Origin: an uncultured Lachnospiraceae bacterium
Lineage (GTDB): Bacteria > Bacillota > Clostridia > Lachnospirales > Lachnospiraceae
Length of the DNA stretch: 64,000 nucleotides
Assembly: GCA_958402795.1 (NCBI GenBank)
Contig: CATXUX010000003.1
Location: 81,219-145,218 of the forward strand
Reading direction: 5' to 3'
The translations under genes and the position numbers were made by a program. The notes below the pieces were generated by a model that was not told where the DNA came from, did not search any database, and saw only the letters and a list, made by a program, of their open reading frames with translations. Below, in pieces: positions 7,006 to 16,491 of the stretch (positions are counted from its first letter, which is position 1; each line of letters begins with the position of its first letter).

Positions 7006-8775
7006 TTACAGTCTTGTGTCAAACAATCCGCAGTAACTGTCGATCGGATCACTTCCCTTAAATGCATCCGGACCTGCGATCAGGTCTTCTACCAGTGCGT
7101 CAAATGTACTGTCATCTGCATCATAGGTGTTAATATAGGTGCGCGCCTGCGGAACGTCTGCAAGCATCGTCGGCTGTCCGCATCCGACTACCACGACCGG
7201 AATTTCAAATACATACCACGGAATTTCTCCGCCGCCCTTGGACATACCGAAGATCGGTCTTCCGCTGGACACATCGCACAATGTGATTACAAGATCCATA
7301 TCGCTTACGAAGTCTGCGATCGCATTCTTTCCTGCAAAGTACAGATTGATATTCGGCTTTTCCCCTGCCGCGATCTGCTTCTTCATCTTTTCAATCGGAC
7401 TTTCATAGATAAATGCATCGAATCCTTTTGCGCAGAGCTTCTCTTTTAACTTCTCGGCCGGATTCTTTCCTCCGCCCATTCCCATCGCTTTCATCAGAGC
7501 GCCCATGCCGCTTTCTGCAGCCTTTACATGGACGATCATGATCCGTTTATAACGCTCCGGCGTCATCGGAAGCACGTCTTTGTCTTTGTATTTCACAAGC
7601 GTGATACAGTCGTTGCTGATCGCTTTCGCCATCTCTTTATGCGCTTCGTTTCCAAGAACTTCGTCTGCCTTCTCCGGCTGCGGTACCAGCTCGTCCAGGC
7701 TCTTCTTATGCAGTCCCATATGCGCTTTCAGTCCCAGAATCCGGGTGAGTGCCTCCTGCATTCTCTCTTCGCTGATAACGCCGCTCTGATAAGCGTCCAG
7801 CATCGTATTGAAATCTTCATCCGGATCGTTGAAGAACAGGAACATGTCGCACCCCGCGTTGATCGTACACGGAAGCATATCTTTCCGTTTCATGCGGTCC
7901 GTCATACCTACCATATGAGATGCATCCGTTACCACCATTCCGTTGAATCCCAGCTTGTCGCGGAGCAGACCTGTCATGATCTCCGGACTCAGTGTCGCCG
8001 GCATCATATCCTCATCCTGCAGATCCGGATTGATCGCTTTCGCATACTTCGGCAGCATGATATGTCCGCCCATGATCGCATCCAGGCCATTGTCGATCAG
8101 AGTCTTGTAAACCTTTCCGTACGTTGCGTCCCACTCGTCCACATCAAAATAGTTCACATTATTGGACAAATGTGCATCCCGGAAGTCCTGGCCATTGCCC
8201 GGGAAATGCTTCGCCGCGCAGGCAAATCCGGGATTTGTGTGTGCGCCCTTCAGGTATGCGGCGCTCATCTGTGCGACACGGTCCGGATCGTTTCCGAATG
8301 CGCGGGTAATGATCTCTGTATTCTCCCAGTTATACGCGATATCACATACCGGCGCGAACGCCATGTTACATCCGATTGCCGCTGCTTCCGCGTTGGACAT
8401 CTGCCCTAATGCAAATGCGTATTCTTCCTTGTCTGTCGCTCCGATCTTTACGCCGGATCCGATCGTGGTTCCGTCTGCACAGGCGCCGTTTCCGCCTGAC
8501 TCCGTATTACATGCGATAAAAATCGGAACCTTCGCATATTTCTGCAGCTTCCGGTTCTGCTCCTGCACCATCTTTCCCGGCATCGGATTGTAGCGGCAGC
8601 CTCCAAGATGATACTTTTCCATCAGTTCCTTCAGATACTCCTCATCCTGGGAAGAGGTAAGCTGGAAAAATAACTGTCCGACCTTTTCCTCCGGAGTCAT
8701 CCCTGCAATCGTGTCCTCCACCCATTTGCAGTCTTCGTCTGACAAGTAGTACGGATTTGCTTTCAAATCAACCAT
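7006..8775 (-). CDS. Glycoside hydrolase family 3 protein
   Basis: A 589-aa GH3-type glycosidase (beta-glucosidase or beta-N-acetylhexosaminidase class). The N-terminal TIM-barrel shows MTPEEKVGQLFF, KHFPGNG and FNGMVVTDASHM, whose Asp is the expected nucleophile. A C-terminal alpha/beta domain follows, from about residue 400 (CITLVKYKDKDVLPM) to GCGQPTMLADVPQ. There is no signal peptide, so it acts on imported sugars in the cytoplasm. I start at ATG 8775, which has AAAGGAG seven bases upstream, rather than at a start 31 codons earlier with no binding site. The exact substrate is unknown. A HAD hydrolase gene lies upstream on the same strand. Confidence 0.88.
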   Translation of the reverse strand: MVDLKANPYYLSDEDCKWVEDTIAGMTPEEKVGQLFFQLTSSQDEEYLKELMEKYHLGGCRYNPMPGKMVQEQNRKLQKYAKVPIFIACNTESGGNGACADGTTIGSGVKIGATDKEEYAFALGQMSNAEAAAIGCNMAFAPVCDIAYNWENTEIITRAFGNDPDRVAQMSAAYLKGAHTNPGFACAAKHFPGNGQDFRDAHLSNNVNYFDVDEWDATYGKVYKTLIDNGLDAIMGGHIMLPKYAKAINPDLQDEDMMPATLSPEIMTGLLRDKLGFNGMVVTDASHMVGMTDRMKRKDMLPCTINAGCDMFLFFNDPDEDFNTMLDAYQSGVISEERMQEALTRILGLKAHMGLHKKSLDELVPQPEKADEVLGNEAHKEMAKAISNDCITLVKYKDKDVLPMTPERYKRIMIVHVKAAESGMGALMKAMGMGGGKNPAEKLKEKLCAKGFDAFIYESPIEKMKKQIAAGEKPNINLYFAGKNAIADFVSDMDLVITLCDVSSGRPIFGMSKGGGEIPWYVFEIPVVVVGCGQPTMLADVPQARTYINTYDADDSTFDALVEDLIAGPDAFKGSDPIDSYCGLFDTRL

Positions 8776-8873
8776 ACTGTTCTCCTTTCTCACGGATCTG
8801 TCCATGATTCCATTTTGTTTTTTTACTTGCCTGTATAACATGTCCGTAAACAGACGTGCTATGACCAAAAGAA

Positions 8874-9716
8874 TTACTTTTCGCTCAGGTTATCAGTAAA
8901 TGCTTTCAGCTTTTCCTCCTGATATTCCCCGCCGAAACTTCCGTCAAGCAGCTTTGCCACTGCTGTTTCTTTGAATTCCTCCCAGGATTCCTGTTCATGG
9001 CGCACAAGGATCGGATAAAAGAACACACCGTTCTTCTTTGCCGCCTCATAATCTCCCACTGCGTCTCCGGCCATAAATACCCTGTCCTTCTGGTATCCTT
9101 TTTTCAGAAGCTCCTGTATGCAGAATGCTTTGCTTCCCACATTCTGGGAAAGCACAATGTCCACATGATCCAGCAGACCGTAAAGCTCCCACTCGTCCAG
9201 AACTGCCTGCAGATTCGCAGAGGATACAATCGCAATATCTGCATACTGATGCGCATAAGCGAGACCTTCTTTTACTCCGCAAAACGGTCTCTTTTCCTCC
9301 TCCGGCAGTTTTGTGATCGATTCATTGACACTCTTTGACCACGAAAGCGCCTTCTTCAGGATCGTACTGTCTGTCTCAGCGATTGCCTTTTCCAGCGCAC
9401 CGTTGGACAATTCACTGCTCTCTTCCACCCACTTCTCCAGAATCTCGATCTCATCGATCTCCACATAAGTCTCATCGATCTCCCGAAGCATCTTTGCCAG
9501 TCCCTTAAATCGATTGATCCCCCGGGTCATCGTGTAAAGATTGATCTCGTTCCATCTGGCCAGGATCGGAGTTTCCCAGTCATACAGATTCCACTCCTTT
9601 ACCATACATGGGCCGAAACAACGGATATGCTTGATATCCATCGTATCCATCGCGCAGCCGTCAGAATCCACACAGATCAGATAGTCCTTTTTCTTTCCGT
9701 ACGTTTCCAAATCCAT
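8874..9716 (-). CDS. HAD family hydrolase
   Basis: A 280-aa haloacid-dehalogenase-superfamily phosphatase. Motif I is VDSDGCAMD (DxDxx nucleophile pair), motif II is the serine in IVSSANLQ, and motif IV is GDAVGDYEAAKKNGV. A long helical cap lies between residues 20 and 150. The family removes phosphate from small metabolites; no specific substrate can be assigned. The frame is open from a GTG at 9737, but the ATG at 9716 begins a compact N-terminus just ahead of motif I, so I prefer it with moderate certainty. It precedes the GH3 gene by about 100 bp and may serve sugar-phosphate turnover. Confidence 0.85.
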   Translation of the reverse strand: MDLETYGKKKDYLICVDSDGCAMDTMDIKHIRCFGPCMVKEWNLYDWETPILARWNEINLYTMTRGINRFKGLAKMLREIDETYVEIDEIEILEKWVEESSELSNGALEKAIAETDSTILKKALSWSKSVNESITKLPEEEKRPFCGVKEGLAYAHQYADIAIVSSANLQAVLDEWELYGLLDHVDIVLSQNVGSKAFCIQELLKKGYQKDRVFMAGDAVGDYEAAKKNGVFFYPILVRHEQESWEEFKETAVAKLLDGSFGGEYQEEKLKAFTDNLSEK

Positions 9717-9824
9717 TCCCACGTTCTTCACCTGCACCTTTTCTTTTTTTCTATTATAAGTGAAAATGGTCCGTCTGTCTATCTAAAATAATGTGTCAGT
9801 TCATTAAAAAATCATAAATCACGC

Positions 9825-9855
9825 AGGAGACAGCCGGTCATCCCGTCTGTCTCCT
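9825..9855 (-). terminator. Terminator-like hairpin after the oligopeptide importer operon
   Basis: AGGAGACAG (9825-9833) pairs with CTGTCTCCT (9847-9855), a perfect 9-bp stem overlapping the last codons of the OppF-like gene. The T-rich stretch on the minus strand comes about 15-20 bases later, so termination efficiency is uncertain. Confidence 0.5.
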
Positions 9856-10582
9856 ACTCAAGCCACTGTATTTTCCGGTTCTGTAAAAACAATACCCTGT
9901 CACAGATCATACTGACTACATCCAGGTCATGTGACACAAACAGATAACAGATTTTCTCTTTCTCCTGCAGTTCCTTCAGAAGCGAGATGATCTGTGCCTG
10001 CACCGTCACATCCAGAGCCGAGAGCGGCTCATCTGCCAGAATAAACTTTGTCCCGGTGATCAGGGCCAGCGCAATACTGACTCTCTGACGCTGACCGCCG
10101 CTTAATTCCCTGGGGTATCTCCCATAGAATTCTTTCGGCAGATGCACTCTCTCCAGCATCTTTTCCGCTTCCTTGCGGCGCATTTCCTTCGTATATCCGC
10201 CCTTGACTCTGAGCGGTTCTTCCAGAATCCAGCCAATCGTCTTTCTGGGGTTCAGCGAACCGAACGGATCCTGAAATACCATCTGCGGCCGCTTTGTATA
10301 GTGGATGACCTCTCCGTCATATTCTTTTAATAATCCCAGCACACATCTGCAGAGCGTTGACTTCCCGCTTCCGCTCTCACCTACCAGTCCGACGATCTCT
10401 CCCTCATACAAAGTAAAAGAGACGTCTTCCAGAACTTGTTTCCGCGTCCTTCCTTCTTTATAATATGCGTTTACATGCTTTAATTCCAGCACCTTCTCCG
10501 GCAACTTCCACACCGCCTTCCTGTCCTCACAATTCCGGTCTCCCCACACTTTTGCATTCCATTCCCCAAAATGCCGCGTCAC
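9854..10582 (-). CDS. Oligopeptide ABC transporter ATP-binding protein, OppF/DppF-like
   Basis: A 242-aa ATPase with Walker A GESGSGKST, Q-loop VFQDPFGSLNPRK, signature LSGGQRQRV, Walker B FILADEPLSALD and H-loop SHD. It ends soon after the ABC core and lacks most of the C-terminal oligopeptide extension. Its GTG start overlaps the stop of the OppD-like gene in a GTGA arrangement, implying coupling. It is the last gene of the second importer operon (14850 down to 9854) and forms a heterodimeric motor with the OppD-like subunit. Confidence 0.9.
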   Translation of the reverse strand: MTRHFGEWNAKVWGDRNCEDRKAVWKLPEKVLELKHVNAYYKEGRTRKQVLEDVSFTLYEGEIVGLVGESGSGKSTLCRCVLGLLKEYDGEVIHYTKRPQMVFQDPFGSLNPRKTIGWILEEPLRVKGGYTKEMRRKEAEKMLERVHLPKEFYGRYPRELSGGQRQRVSIALALITGTKFILADEPLSALDVTVQAQIISLLKELQEKEKICYLFVSHDLDVVSMICDRVLFLQNRKIQWLE

Positions 10583-11454
10583 TGCTCCTGCATCTCTTCC
10601 TGCGCCTTTCTCATCAGATCATACCAGCGGTTCTCTTTTGTCCGCACAGGAATCGCCGCGATCAGTTCTTTTGTATACTCCGTCTGCGGGTTTGCAAAAA
10701 TATCTTCCGTCATCCCCTCTTCGATGATCTCCCCGTCCTTCATCACCAGCACACGGCTGCAGAGCGTATTCACTACCCGCAGATTATGTGAAATAAAAAG
10801 GATGCTCATTCCATATTTCTGATTCAGCTTTTTCAGCAGATTCAGGATGCTTTCCTGTGTAACTGCGTCCAGTGCAGTCGTCGGTTCATCCGCGATCAGA
10901 ACCTTTGGTCTGCATACGATCGCCGCTGCGATCATCACTCTCTGGCGCATTCCGCCGGATAATTCATGCGGATACTTCTTATATAACTGCTCCGGATCAT
11001 CCAGTTCCACATCCCGCAATGCTTCCAGCGCCAGATTCCGGCGTTTTTCTTTCGCAGCTTTCCTTCCCGCTTTTCCGGGGGCAGCCGCCATCTCCGGCAT
11101 CGGATGCAGCAGCAGGGCTTCTTCTACCTGTTTCCCGATCTGCATCGTCGGATTCAGCGCGCTCATCGGTTCCTGAAAGATCATGCTGATCTCGTTTCCC
11201 TGTATTTTGCGCATTTCTTTTGCAGACAGACCCAGCAGCTCCGTTTCATCCAGCCGGATACTTCCGTGGTCCAGCACGGCGTTCTTTTTTAGAAGTCCTG
11301 CGATCGTCAGCGCAGTCATCGTCTTTCCCGAACCGGACTCTCCGACAATTCCGAGGATTTCTCCGTCTTCGATGGAGAAAGAGACATTTTTCACTACTTC
11401 CTGATCTTCGTCCCGGTCTTCAAAATGAATCGACAACTGTTCTACTCTCAACAT
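10579..11454 (-). CDS. Oligopeptide ABC transporter ATP-binding protein, OppD/DppD-like
   Basis: A 291-aa ATPase with Walker A GESGSGKTM, Q-loop IFQEPMSALNPTM, signature LSGGMRQRV, Walker B VLIADEPTTALD and H-loop ISHN. Residues about 250-285 carry the start of the Opp-type C-terminal region (YTKELIAAIP), but the Cys cluster is absent. An upstream in-frame start exists at 11550, but the ATG at 11454 overlaps the permease stop (TAATG) and begins the conserved MLRVEQLSIHF, so it is chosen. It couples ATP hydrolysis to peptide import by the adjoining permeases. Confidence 0.9.
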   Translation of the reverse strand: MLRVEQLSIHFEDRDEDQEVVKNVSFSIEDGEILGIVGESGSGKTMTALTIAGLLKKNAVLDHGSIRLDETELLGLSAKEMRKIQGNEISMIFQEPMSALNPTMQIGKQVEEALLLHPMPEMAAAPGKAGRKAAKEKRRNLALEALRDVELDDPEQLYKKYPHELSGGMRQRVMIAAAIVCRPKVLIADEPTTALDAVTQESILNLLKKLNQKYGMSILFISHNLRVVNTLCSRVLVMKDGEIIEEGMTEDIFANPQTEYTKELIAAIPVRTKENRWYDLMRKAQEEMQEQ

Positions 11455-12293
11455 TATCTTCCACCTCCAAACCGGTCCAGAATTCCTTCTCCCAGCATTC
11501 CCACGCCAAGCACCAGCAGGATCAGGAACAATCCGGGAAATATCGCGCACCAGGGACCGCTTGCCAGATAGGTCTGTGATTCCGACAGCATCCGTCCCAG
11601 ACTGGCATCCGGCGGCTGCACTCCGATTCCCAGATAGCTCAGTCCCGCCTCTGCCAGTACTGCGTTATTAAATCCGATCGCCAGAGAAGAGAGCAGCGTC
11701 GGCATTGTATTCGGCAGAATGTGTACAAACAAGATCCTCGGCGTTGATACTCCGATCAGTCTTGCACTGACTACATAATCCGCTTCTTTCAGCCGCAGGT
11801 ACTCTCCCCGTACAATTCTCGCAAAACTGGGAATAAACGCAATTCCCAGAGCCAGCATCACTTTGTAAGTCCCGGTTCCCGTCACGGCAATGATGACCAG
11901 AGCCAGTAGGACACTGGGGAATGCCGCGATCGCATCATTGACCCGCATCAGCGCCTCATCCAGCCAGCCTCCGAAATAACCGGTCACTGCTCCGAGCAGC
12001 ACACCGATGCTTCCACCGATCAAAATCGTGCCCAGTGCAATGATCAGGGTACTTCCTGCCCCGACCAGCACCCGGCTCAGAACGTCACGGCCAAACTGAT
12101 CCGTCCCGAACGGATGCATCAGGCTGGGACCTTTTAATTTGAGAGTCCCCTGCATCGCGTCCGGATCGTATGGAGTCCACAAAAAGCCGACAATGATCAA
12201 TGTGAGCATGATGATCGTCAGCGTAAGTCCGATCGTAAAATTATGAGAGGTTGTGTGTTTCTTCCGATTGCGGAAAGTTTTCTTTCGTTCCAT
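11454..12293 (-). CDS. Oligopeptide ABC transporter permease, OppC/DppC-like
   Basis: A 279-aa membrane protein. A basic N-terminus precedes the first membrane segment (residues about 20-40), followed by the HPFGTDQFGRDVLSRV signature of OppC-type permeases, four or five more hydrophobic segments, and the EAA loop FARIVRGEYLRLKEADYVVSARLIG. It starts six bases after the OppB-like stop and its own stop overlaps the OppD-like start by one base, so translation through the operon is tightly coupled. Confidence 0.92.
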   Translation of the reverse strand: MERKKTFRNRKKHTTSHNFTIGLTLTIIMLTLIIVGFLWTPYDPDAMQGTLKLKGPSLMHPFGTDQFGRDVLSRVLVGAGSTLIIALGTILIGGSIGVLLGAVTGYFGGWLDEALMRVNDAIAAFPSVLLALVIIAVTGTGTYKVMLALGIAFIPSFARIVRGEYLRLKEADYVVSARLIGVSTPRILFVHILPNTMPTLLSSLAIGFNNAVLAEAGLSYLGIGVQPPDASLGRMLSESQTYLASGPWCAIFPGLFLILLVLGVGMLGEGILDRFGGGR

Positions 12294-12299
12294 GTTCTT

Positions 12300-13238
12300 T
12301 TACACCTCTATCCGCTTGTCCAGTTTATGATACAAAAGATCGACCACCGTATTGATCGCCAGGATTACAACCGCGATCAGGACAATGATCGCCTCAACCA
12401 CCGGATAATCCCGCTTCGAGATCGATGAGATCAGCGTCCGTCCGATTCCCGGAATACCGAAAACCTGTTCCACCACGATGCTGTTCGCGATGATGTCCGC
12501 CACCACAACTCCCAGAAATGTGATCACCGGCTGGATTCCGTTGCGGAACGCATGCACCAGCAGCACCCGCCACGGACTGTTTCCCCTGCTGAACGCAGTG
12601 CGGACATAATCCTGATGCATCTCTGTAATCAGCGAACTCCGGAGCATTTTCGTTGTCATCGCCGCTTTGGGGAGGGCGATCGCCAGAGACGGCAGGCTCA
12701 GATAGCCGATGAATCCTGACACACTCTCCGTATAGGAAATATAACCTCCCGGCGTAAACCAGCGGAAGATCAGGCCGAACAGCACGGTGAACAAAATCCC
12801 GATAAAAAACGGCGGGATCGACATCGTGATCTGGTTCAGGATCAGAAACAGCCGGTCTACCCACTTATTTTCATAGCGGACGCACAGAATACTGACCGGA
12901 ATCGATAGGAACAGAATAAATACAAATGACAATACCGTCAGGGTAATCGTGATCGGTATTTTATCCCCGATCATCTCACTTACCGGTTCCTGGTAATAGT
13001 AAGAAGTTCCCATATCTCCTGTCACAAAATTCTTCACCCACTCTGCATAACGTTGCGGCAGGGGACGGTTTAGGCCCATCTCCTCCCGCAAAGCCTGCAC
13101 TTTCCCTTCTGTGGCTTCCGTGCCGAGGATCGTTCTGGCAGGATCACCGGGAATCACTTCAAATGCAAGGAAAGCAAGTATGCTGACAATTAATAATGCG
13201 ATTATAAGACCTGATATTTTTTTCATTACATATTTCAT
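12300..13238 (-). CDS. Oligopeptide ABC transporter permease, OppB/DppB-like
   Basis: A 312-aa permease with the usual DppB N-terminus: one membrane helix followed by FEVIPGDPARTILG, the conserved periplasmic loop RPLPQRYAEWVKNFVTGDMGTSY, and an EAA loop at DYVRTAFSRGNSPW. Six hydrophobic segments are evident. With the OppC-like protein it forms the translocation pore for the ligand carried by the lipoprotein encoded just upstream (13306-14850). Confidence 0.92.
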   Translation of the reverse strand: MKYVMKKISGLIIALLIVSILAFLAFEVIPGDPARTILGTEATEGKVQALREEMGLNRPLPQRYAEWVKNFVTGDMGTSYYYQEPVSEMIGDKIPITITLTVLSFVFILFLSIPVSILCVRYENKWVDRLFLILNQITMSIPPFFIGILFTVLFGLIFRWFTPGGYISYTESVSGFIGYLSLPSLAIALPKAAMTTKMLRSSLITEMHQDYVRTAFSRGNSPWRVLLVHAFRNGIQPVITFLGVVVADIIANSIVVEQVFGIPGIGRTLISSISKRDYPVVEAIIVLIAVVILAINTVVDLLYHKLDKRIEV

Positions 13239-13305
13239 ACCTGCTCTCCTCTTTTGCGCTGCAGTTCAAACAAACGGTCTGTTATGGCTGAACTGCCCTT
13301 TTTTA

Positions 13306-14850
13306 CTACTCAACCATATAGATGGTTGACATATCCTGTACATACAGCGGATAGAATACATATCCCTCATAGTTATCGCGGATCGCTACCAGATTCGCGA
13401 GATCCTGAATATATACATTTGCCGCTTTCTCTGCAAGAATCTCTTCCAGACGCATATACAGTTCTGTCTGCTTTTCTTCGTCCACTGTTGAGATTGCTTC
13501 TGCAAACACCTGATCATATTCTTCATCGCTGAAGTTGATAAAGTTATTGCTGGCGTCACTCGTGAACCGCTCCAGCATTGCCCGCGCAGTCAGACTGGAC
13601 GCATCCACGCCGACTACTGTTGACTCAAAGTTACGGTTTGCATAGACGTCTTCCAGCCATGCTTCCCATTCCACCGGTTTGATCGTCACATTGACTCCGA
13701 TATTCTTCAATTCTTCAGAAATCACCTGCGCGGTGTCCACATGCGGCTGGTCTGCAGAGCTTACCGTGATCTCCAGATCGAATCCGTCCGGATATCCTGC
13801 TTCCGCCAGCAGTTCTTTTGCCTTGTCATAATCCTGTTCATAATAATTTGCAAGGCTTTCATCATAATACTTTTTCAGTCCCGGATACATACTGGTCCCG
13901 ATACGGACGCCTTTCCCGTCTGCCATCATATCCATGATCTCATCCGGATTGATCGCATAGCAGAGCGCCTGCCTTACCTTTTCATTGTTCAGCGGTTCTA
14001 CCGCATTGTTCAGATACAATGCCTGTACCAGGTTCATCGTTCCTTCTTCAATGTAGAAGCCTTCCGTAAGTTCCGCCGCCTGACTTGTCGTCAGACGCAT
14101 TGCCATATCCAGCGAACCGCCTTTCAGATTCGTAACCAGCATGTCGGAGTCCGCCACGATCCGGAATTCCACTTCGTCCAGATGTGCTTTCTCTCCCCAG
14201 TAATCCTCATTTTTCACAAGAATAATATTTTCCTGCGGATTCCGTGATTCATATTTAAACGGACCGGTTCCGATCGGCGCGGTTTCCAGATCCTCATAGT
14301 CTTTCGGCACGATCGCGGTCGTCATATACGCAAGAAATTCTGTGTTTGGTTCCGTCAGACGGATCTCCACCGTCTTCTCATCCAGAATATTCACACTCTC
14401 AATAATCGAATACGCCGATACCAGCGGTTCTCCGCTTGATGTATCGGCGCATCTGTCAATTGAGTATTTAACATCTTCCGCAGTCACCGTCTCCCCATTG
14501 TGAAATTTCACGCCGTCGCGCAGGGTAAATGTATACACTGTCGCGTCATCGGAAATATCATGGTCGGAAGCAACCGCATCCACTAACTCTCCCTCACTGT
14601 CCGGTTTTACCAGACCTTCGTAAATGTTAAATAAAACCTCTTTTGTTCCTGCCGATACTGCTTTGTGTGGGTCAAGACTGTCGAGATCCTGGGAAATACC
14701 GACCTTGATACTTCCTCCCTCGACCGGGGTTTTTGAAAGTTCATTCTCCGTTGTAGACTCCGGTTCGTTCTTGTCACCTGAACATCCGCTCAGTGCAACA
14801 GACACCGCCATCGTAAGCACCAAAAGAATACTTGTCATTCTTCTTTTCAT
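13306..14850 (-). CDS. Oligopeptide ABC transporter substrate-binding lipoprotein
   Basis: A 514-aa SBP_bac_5 family protein. The signal peptide MKRRMTSILLVLTMAVSVALSGC ends in lipobox LSGC, so it is lipidated and surface-exposed. DLDSLDPHKAVSAGTKEVLFNIYEGL is the family's N-terminal ligand-site signature, and IGTGPFKY lies mid-protein. It is likely a DppA/OppA-type peptide carrier; it lacks the His-Gly run of the other binding protein at 5177-6781. A GAGGGAG binding site precedes the ATG, and a strong promoter (14899-14927) lies about 50 bases upstream. First gene of the five-gene operon. Confidence 0.92.
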   Translation of the reverse strand: MKRRMTSILLVLTMAVSVALSGCSGDKNEPESTTENELSKTPVEGGSIKVGISQDLDSLDPHKAVSAGTKEVLFNIYEGLVKPDSEGELVDAVASDHDISDDATVYTFTLRDGVKFHNGETVTAEDVKYSIDRCADTSSGEPLVSAYSIIESVNILDEKTVEIRLTEPNTEFLAYMTTAIVPKDYEDLETAPIGTGPFKYESRNPQENIILVKNEDYWGEKAHLDEVEFRIVADSDMLVTNLKGGSLDMAMRLTTSQAAELTEGFYIEEGTMNLVQALYLNNAVEPLNNEKVRQALCYAINPDEIMDMMADGKGVRIGTSMYPGLKKYYDESLANYYEQDYDKAKELLAEAGYPDGFDLEITVSSADQPHVDTAQVISEELKNIGVNVTIKPVEWEAWLEDVYANRNFESTVVGVDASSLTARAMLERFTSDASNNFINFSDEEYDQVFAEAISTVDEEKQTELYMRLEEILAEKAANVYIQDLANLVAIRDNYEGYVFYPLYVQDMSTIYMVE

Positions 14851-14898
14851 GTTTTGTCTCCCTCTTCAAATAACCTTCATTATTAAATTGTCTTCCCC

Positions 14899-14927
14899 AT
14901 TATAAGTGAATTTATACTATTTGACAA
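14899..14927 (-). promoter_or_regulatory. Promoter of the opp-type operon
   Basis: On the minus strand TTGTCA (14922-14927), a 17-base spacer and TATAAT (14899-14904) give a near-consensus SigA promoter. It stands back to back with the forward promoter at 14966-14995. Confidence 0.8.
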
Positions 14928-14965
14928 GTTATTTTTAGAGGGTTTCTGTTTATTTCTGTTTATTC

Positions 14966-14995
14966 TTGACCTTAAATGCCCGGGTACACTATAAT
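14966..14995 (+). promoter_or_regulatory. Promoter of the alpha/beta hydrolase gene
   Basis: TTGACC (14966-14971), an 18-base spacer and TATAAT (14990-14995). The predicted transcript starts near 15002, about 36 bases before the hydrolase ATG. Confidence 0.8.
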
Positions 14996-15037
14996 AAAAC
15001 ACATGATAATTAGGATCATTTGAAAGGAGTGTTTTTC

Positions 15038-15919
15038 ATGCATTTTGAAAAAATTCAACATCCGGAAAAAGAACAGGTATCTCTGGACTGCTATCTGCTG
15101 GATTCGGGTCTGCGTCTCGGACAGAGTAAGAAGCGTCCGGCAGTCGTCATCTGTCCGGGCGGCGGATATGTCTATCTCTCCCCACGGGAAGACGAGCCTG
15201 TCGCCCTTGCCTATGCGGCAAAAGGAATCCATGCCTTTGTACTGCATTACTCTGTCGGCTGGGATGCCGCAGGATTCTCGCCGATGAAGGAACTGGACTG
15301 GGCGATCGGACTGATCCGGGAACACGCGGACGAATGGCTGGTCGATGAGCACAAAGTACTGACCTGCGGATTCTCAGCCGGAGGACATCTGGCGCTCTCG
15401 GGCGGACTGCTCGGCACGCAGAAACCGGACGGCGTGATCCTCGGTTATCCCGCGACTGTCTTTGAAGGCGAGGCATCCTCCTTTATGATACGGCTGCTTG
15501 CCGGAAAAGAAGAATTGTCCGAAGACGAGAAAAAATACCTGAACCTGAATGAACAGGTAACGGAAAACGCACCGCCTCTGTTTGTCTTTACTACGGGGGA
15601 AGATTCTACCACACGGCGGATGACGCTGGATCTCGTCCGCGCCTACGATGACCACAATGTACTCTGCGAATACCACTTATTCCAGAAAGGTCCGCACGGA
15701 TATAGTCTGGCAAACGCTGCCTGCGCAGACGGCTCCAGCCAGGTCCTGAACGACCATGTTGCAAAATGGCTGGATCTGAGCGTAGAATGGCTGTTCTCCG
15801 TCTTTGGTGAACTGCAGTTTGAAGATTACAGTACCAGCCGGATCGGGGAAGAAATCCGGAAACTCGGAATCTCCATGCCGGGAGGAAATTCCGGAGCGGA
15901 TGCTCTGAAGAATGCATAA
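15038..15919 (+). CDS. Alpha/beta hydrolase (esterase/lipase, BD-FAE-like)
   Basis: A 293-aa cytoplasmic alpha/beta hydrolase. The oxyanion-side motif is VVICPGGGYVYLS, the nucleophile elbow is CGFSAGGHLA (catalytic Ser), an acidic residue candidate lies in TTGEDSTT, and the catalytic His is likely in GPHGYSLAN. The pattern fits carbohydrate acetylesterases and similar short-chain esterases. No signal peptide is present. The ATG at 15038 is preceded by AAAGGAG eight bases upstream; the slightly longer frame from a TTG at 15020 would place that site inside the gene. It is a single-gene unit with its own promoter and terminator. Confidence 0.88.
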   Translation: MHFEKIQHPEKEQVSLDCYLLDSGLRLGQSKKRPAVVICPGGGYVYLSPREDEPVALAYAAKGIHAFVLHYSVGWDAAGFSPMKELDWAIGLIREHADEWLVDEHKVLTCGFSAGGHLALSGGLLGTQKPDGVILGYPATVFEGEASSFMIRLLAGKEELSEDEKKYLNLNEQVTENAPPLFVFTTGEDSTTRRMTLDLVRAYDDHNVLCEYHLFQKGPHGYSLANAACADGSSQVLNDHVAKWLDLSVEWLFSVFGELQFEDYSTSRIGEEIRKLGISMPGGNSGADALKNA

Positions 15920-15940
15920 GTCCCGGTACATAAGATCCGT

Positions 15941-15980
15941 ATGCCGCGCGCGTGAAAATCTCATGCGTGCGGCATCTTTT
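15941..15980 (+). terminator. Intrinsic terminator of the hydrolase gene
   Basis: ATGCCGC (15941-15947) pairs with GCGGCAT (15969-15975), with additional pairing inside, followed by CTTTT. It starts 22 bases after the hydrolase stop. Confidence 0.75.
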
Positions 15981-16053
15981 ACCTGATTCTGCAGTCTTTT
16001 ATCTCTTACTGATTATTTAACCATTACTTATTGTTTAACCCTTTACAATGTAC

Positions 16054-16491
16054 CTAAACCTGAGTAATTTTCATAATTGCCTCTATTGGGATCTCCGTAC
16101 CGTCCTCCAGTTTCAGGCATCGCCGGTATGCATGGATCTGCCTTATCTTTCCTGTCACAGTGATATATTCGCCGCCCTCTTTCCTCTCGTCCGGTCTGAA
16201 ATAGCAGATTTCCACACACGGCAGTTCCTCCGTCTGGTTCTCCATCTGTTCCTGCAGTCCTTCTAATATTCCATTCAGCAGTGCCTTTTCATCTTCATCC
16301 AGTTCTTTCTTTTCCTCCGTCAGCCTGGCCGTCTCAGAGATTGCTTCCTCATATCCCGCCAGCGCGGAAAACGGCGCGAACTGTGCCGCCCGGTCCGTCC
16401 GGGACATATGCGGATGTACCGAGGACTGATGATGCGGAAGCGTCAGAATATCATCATACATATGGTTCTCTGCTCTGTTTCTGTCTTTCAT
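16054..16491 (-). CDS. YolD-like family protein
   Basis: A 145-aa protein with the YolD-like features seen next to Y-family polymerases in Firmicutes: an N-terminal RTDRAAQFAPFSALAGYEEAI motif, a charged helix, and a C-terminal beta-rich segment ending in LKLEDGTEIPIEAIMKI. Its ATG overlaps the polymerase stop by four bases (ATGA), so the two are coupled and share the SOS-type promoter at 18016-18059. In Bacillus such pairs (YqjX/YqjW type) are damage-inducible; the biochemical role of the partner is not established. Confidence 0.8.
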   Translation of the reverse strand: MKDRNRAENHMYDDILTLPHHQSSVHPHMSRTDRAAQFAPFSALAGYEEAISETARLTEEKKELDEDEKALLNGILEGLQEQMENQTEELPCVEICYFRPDERKEGGEYITVTGKIRQIHAYRRCLKLEDGTEIPIEAIMKITQV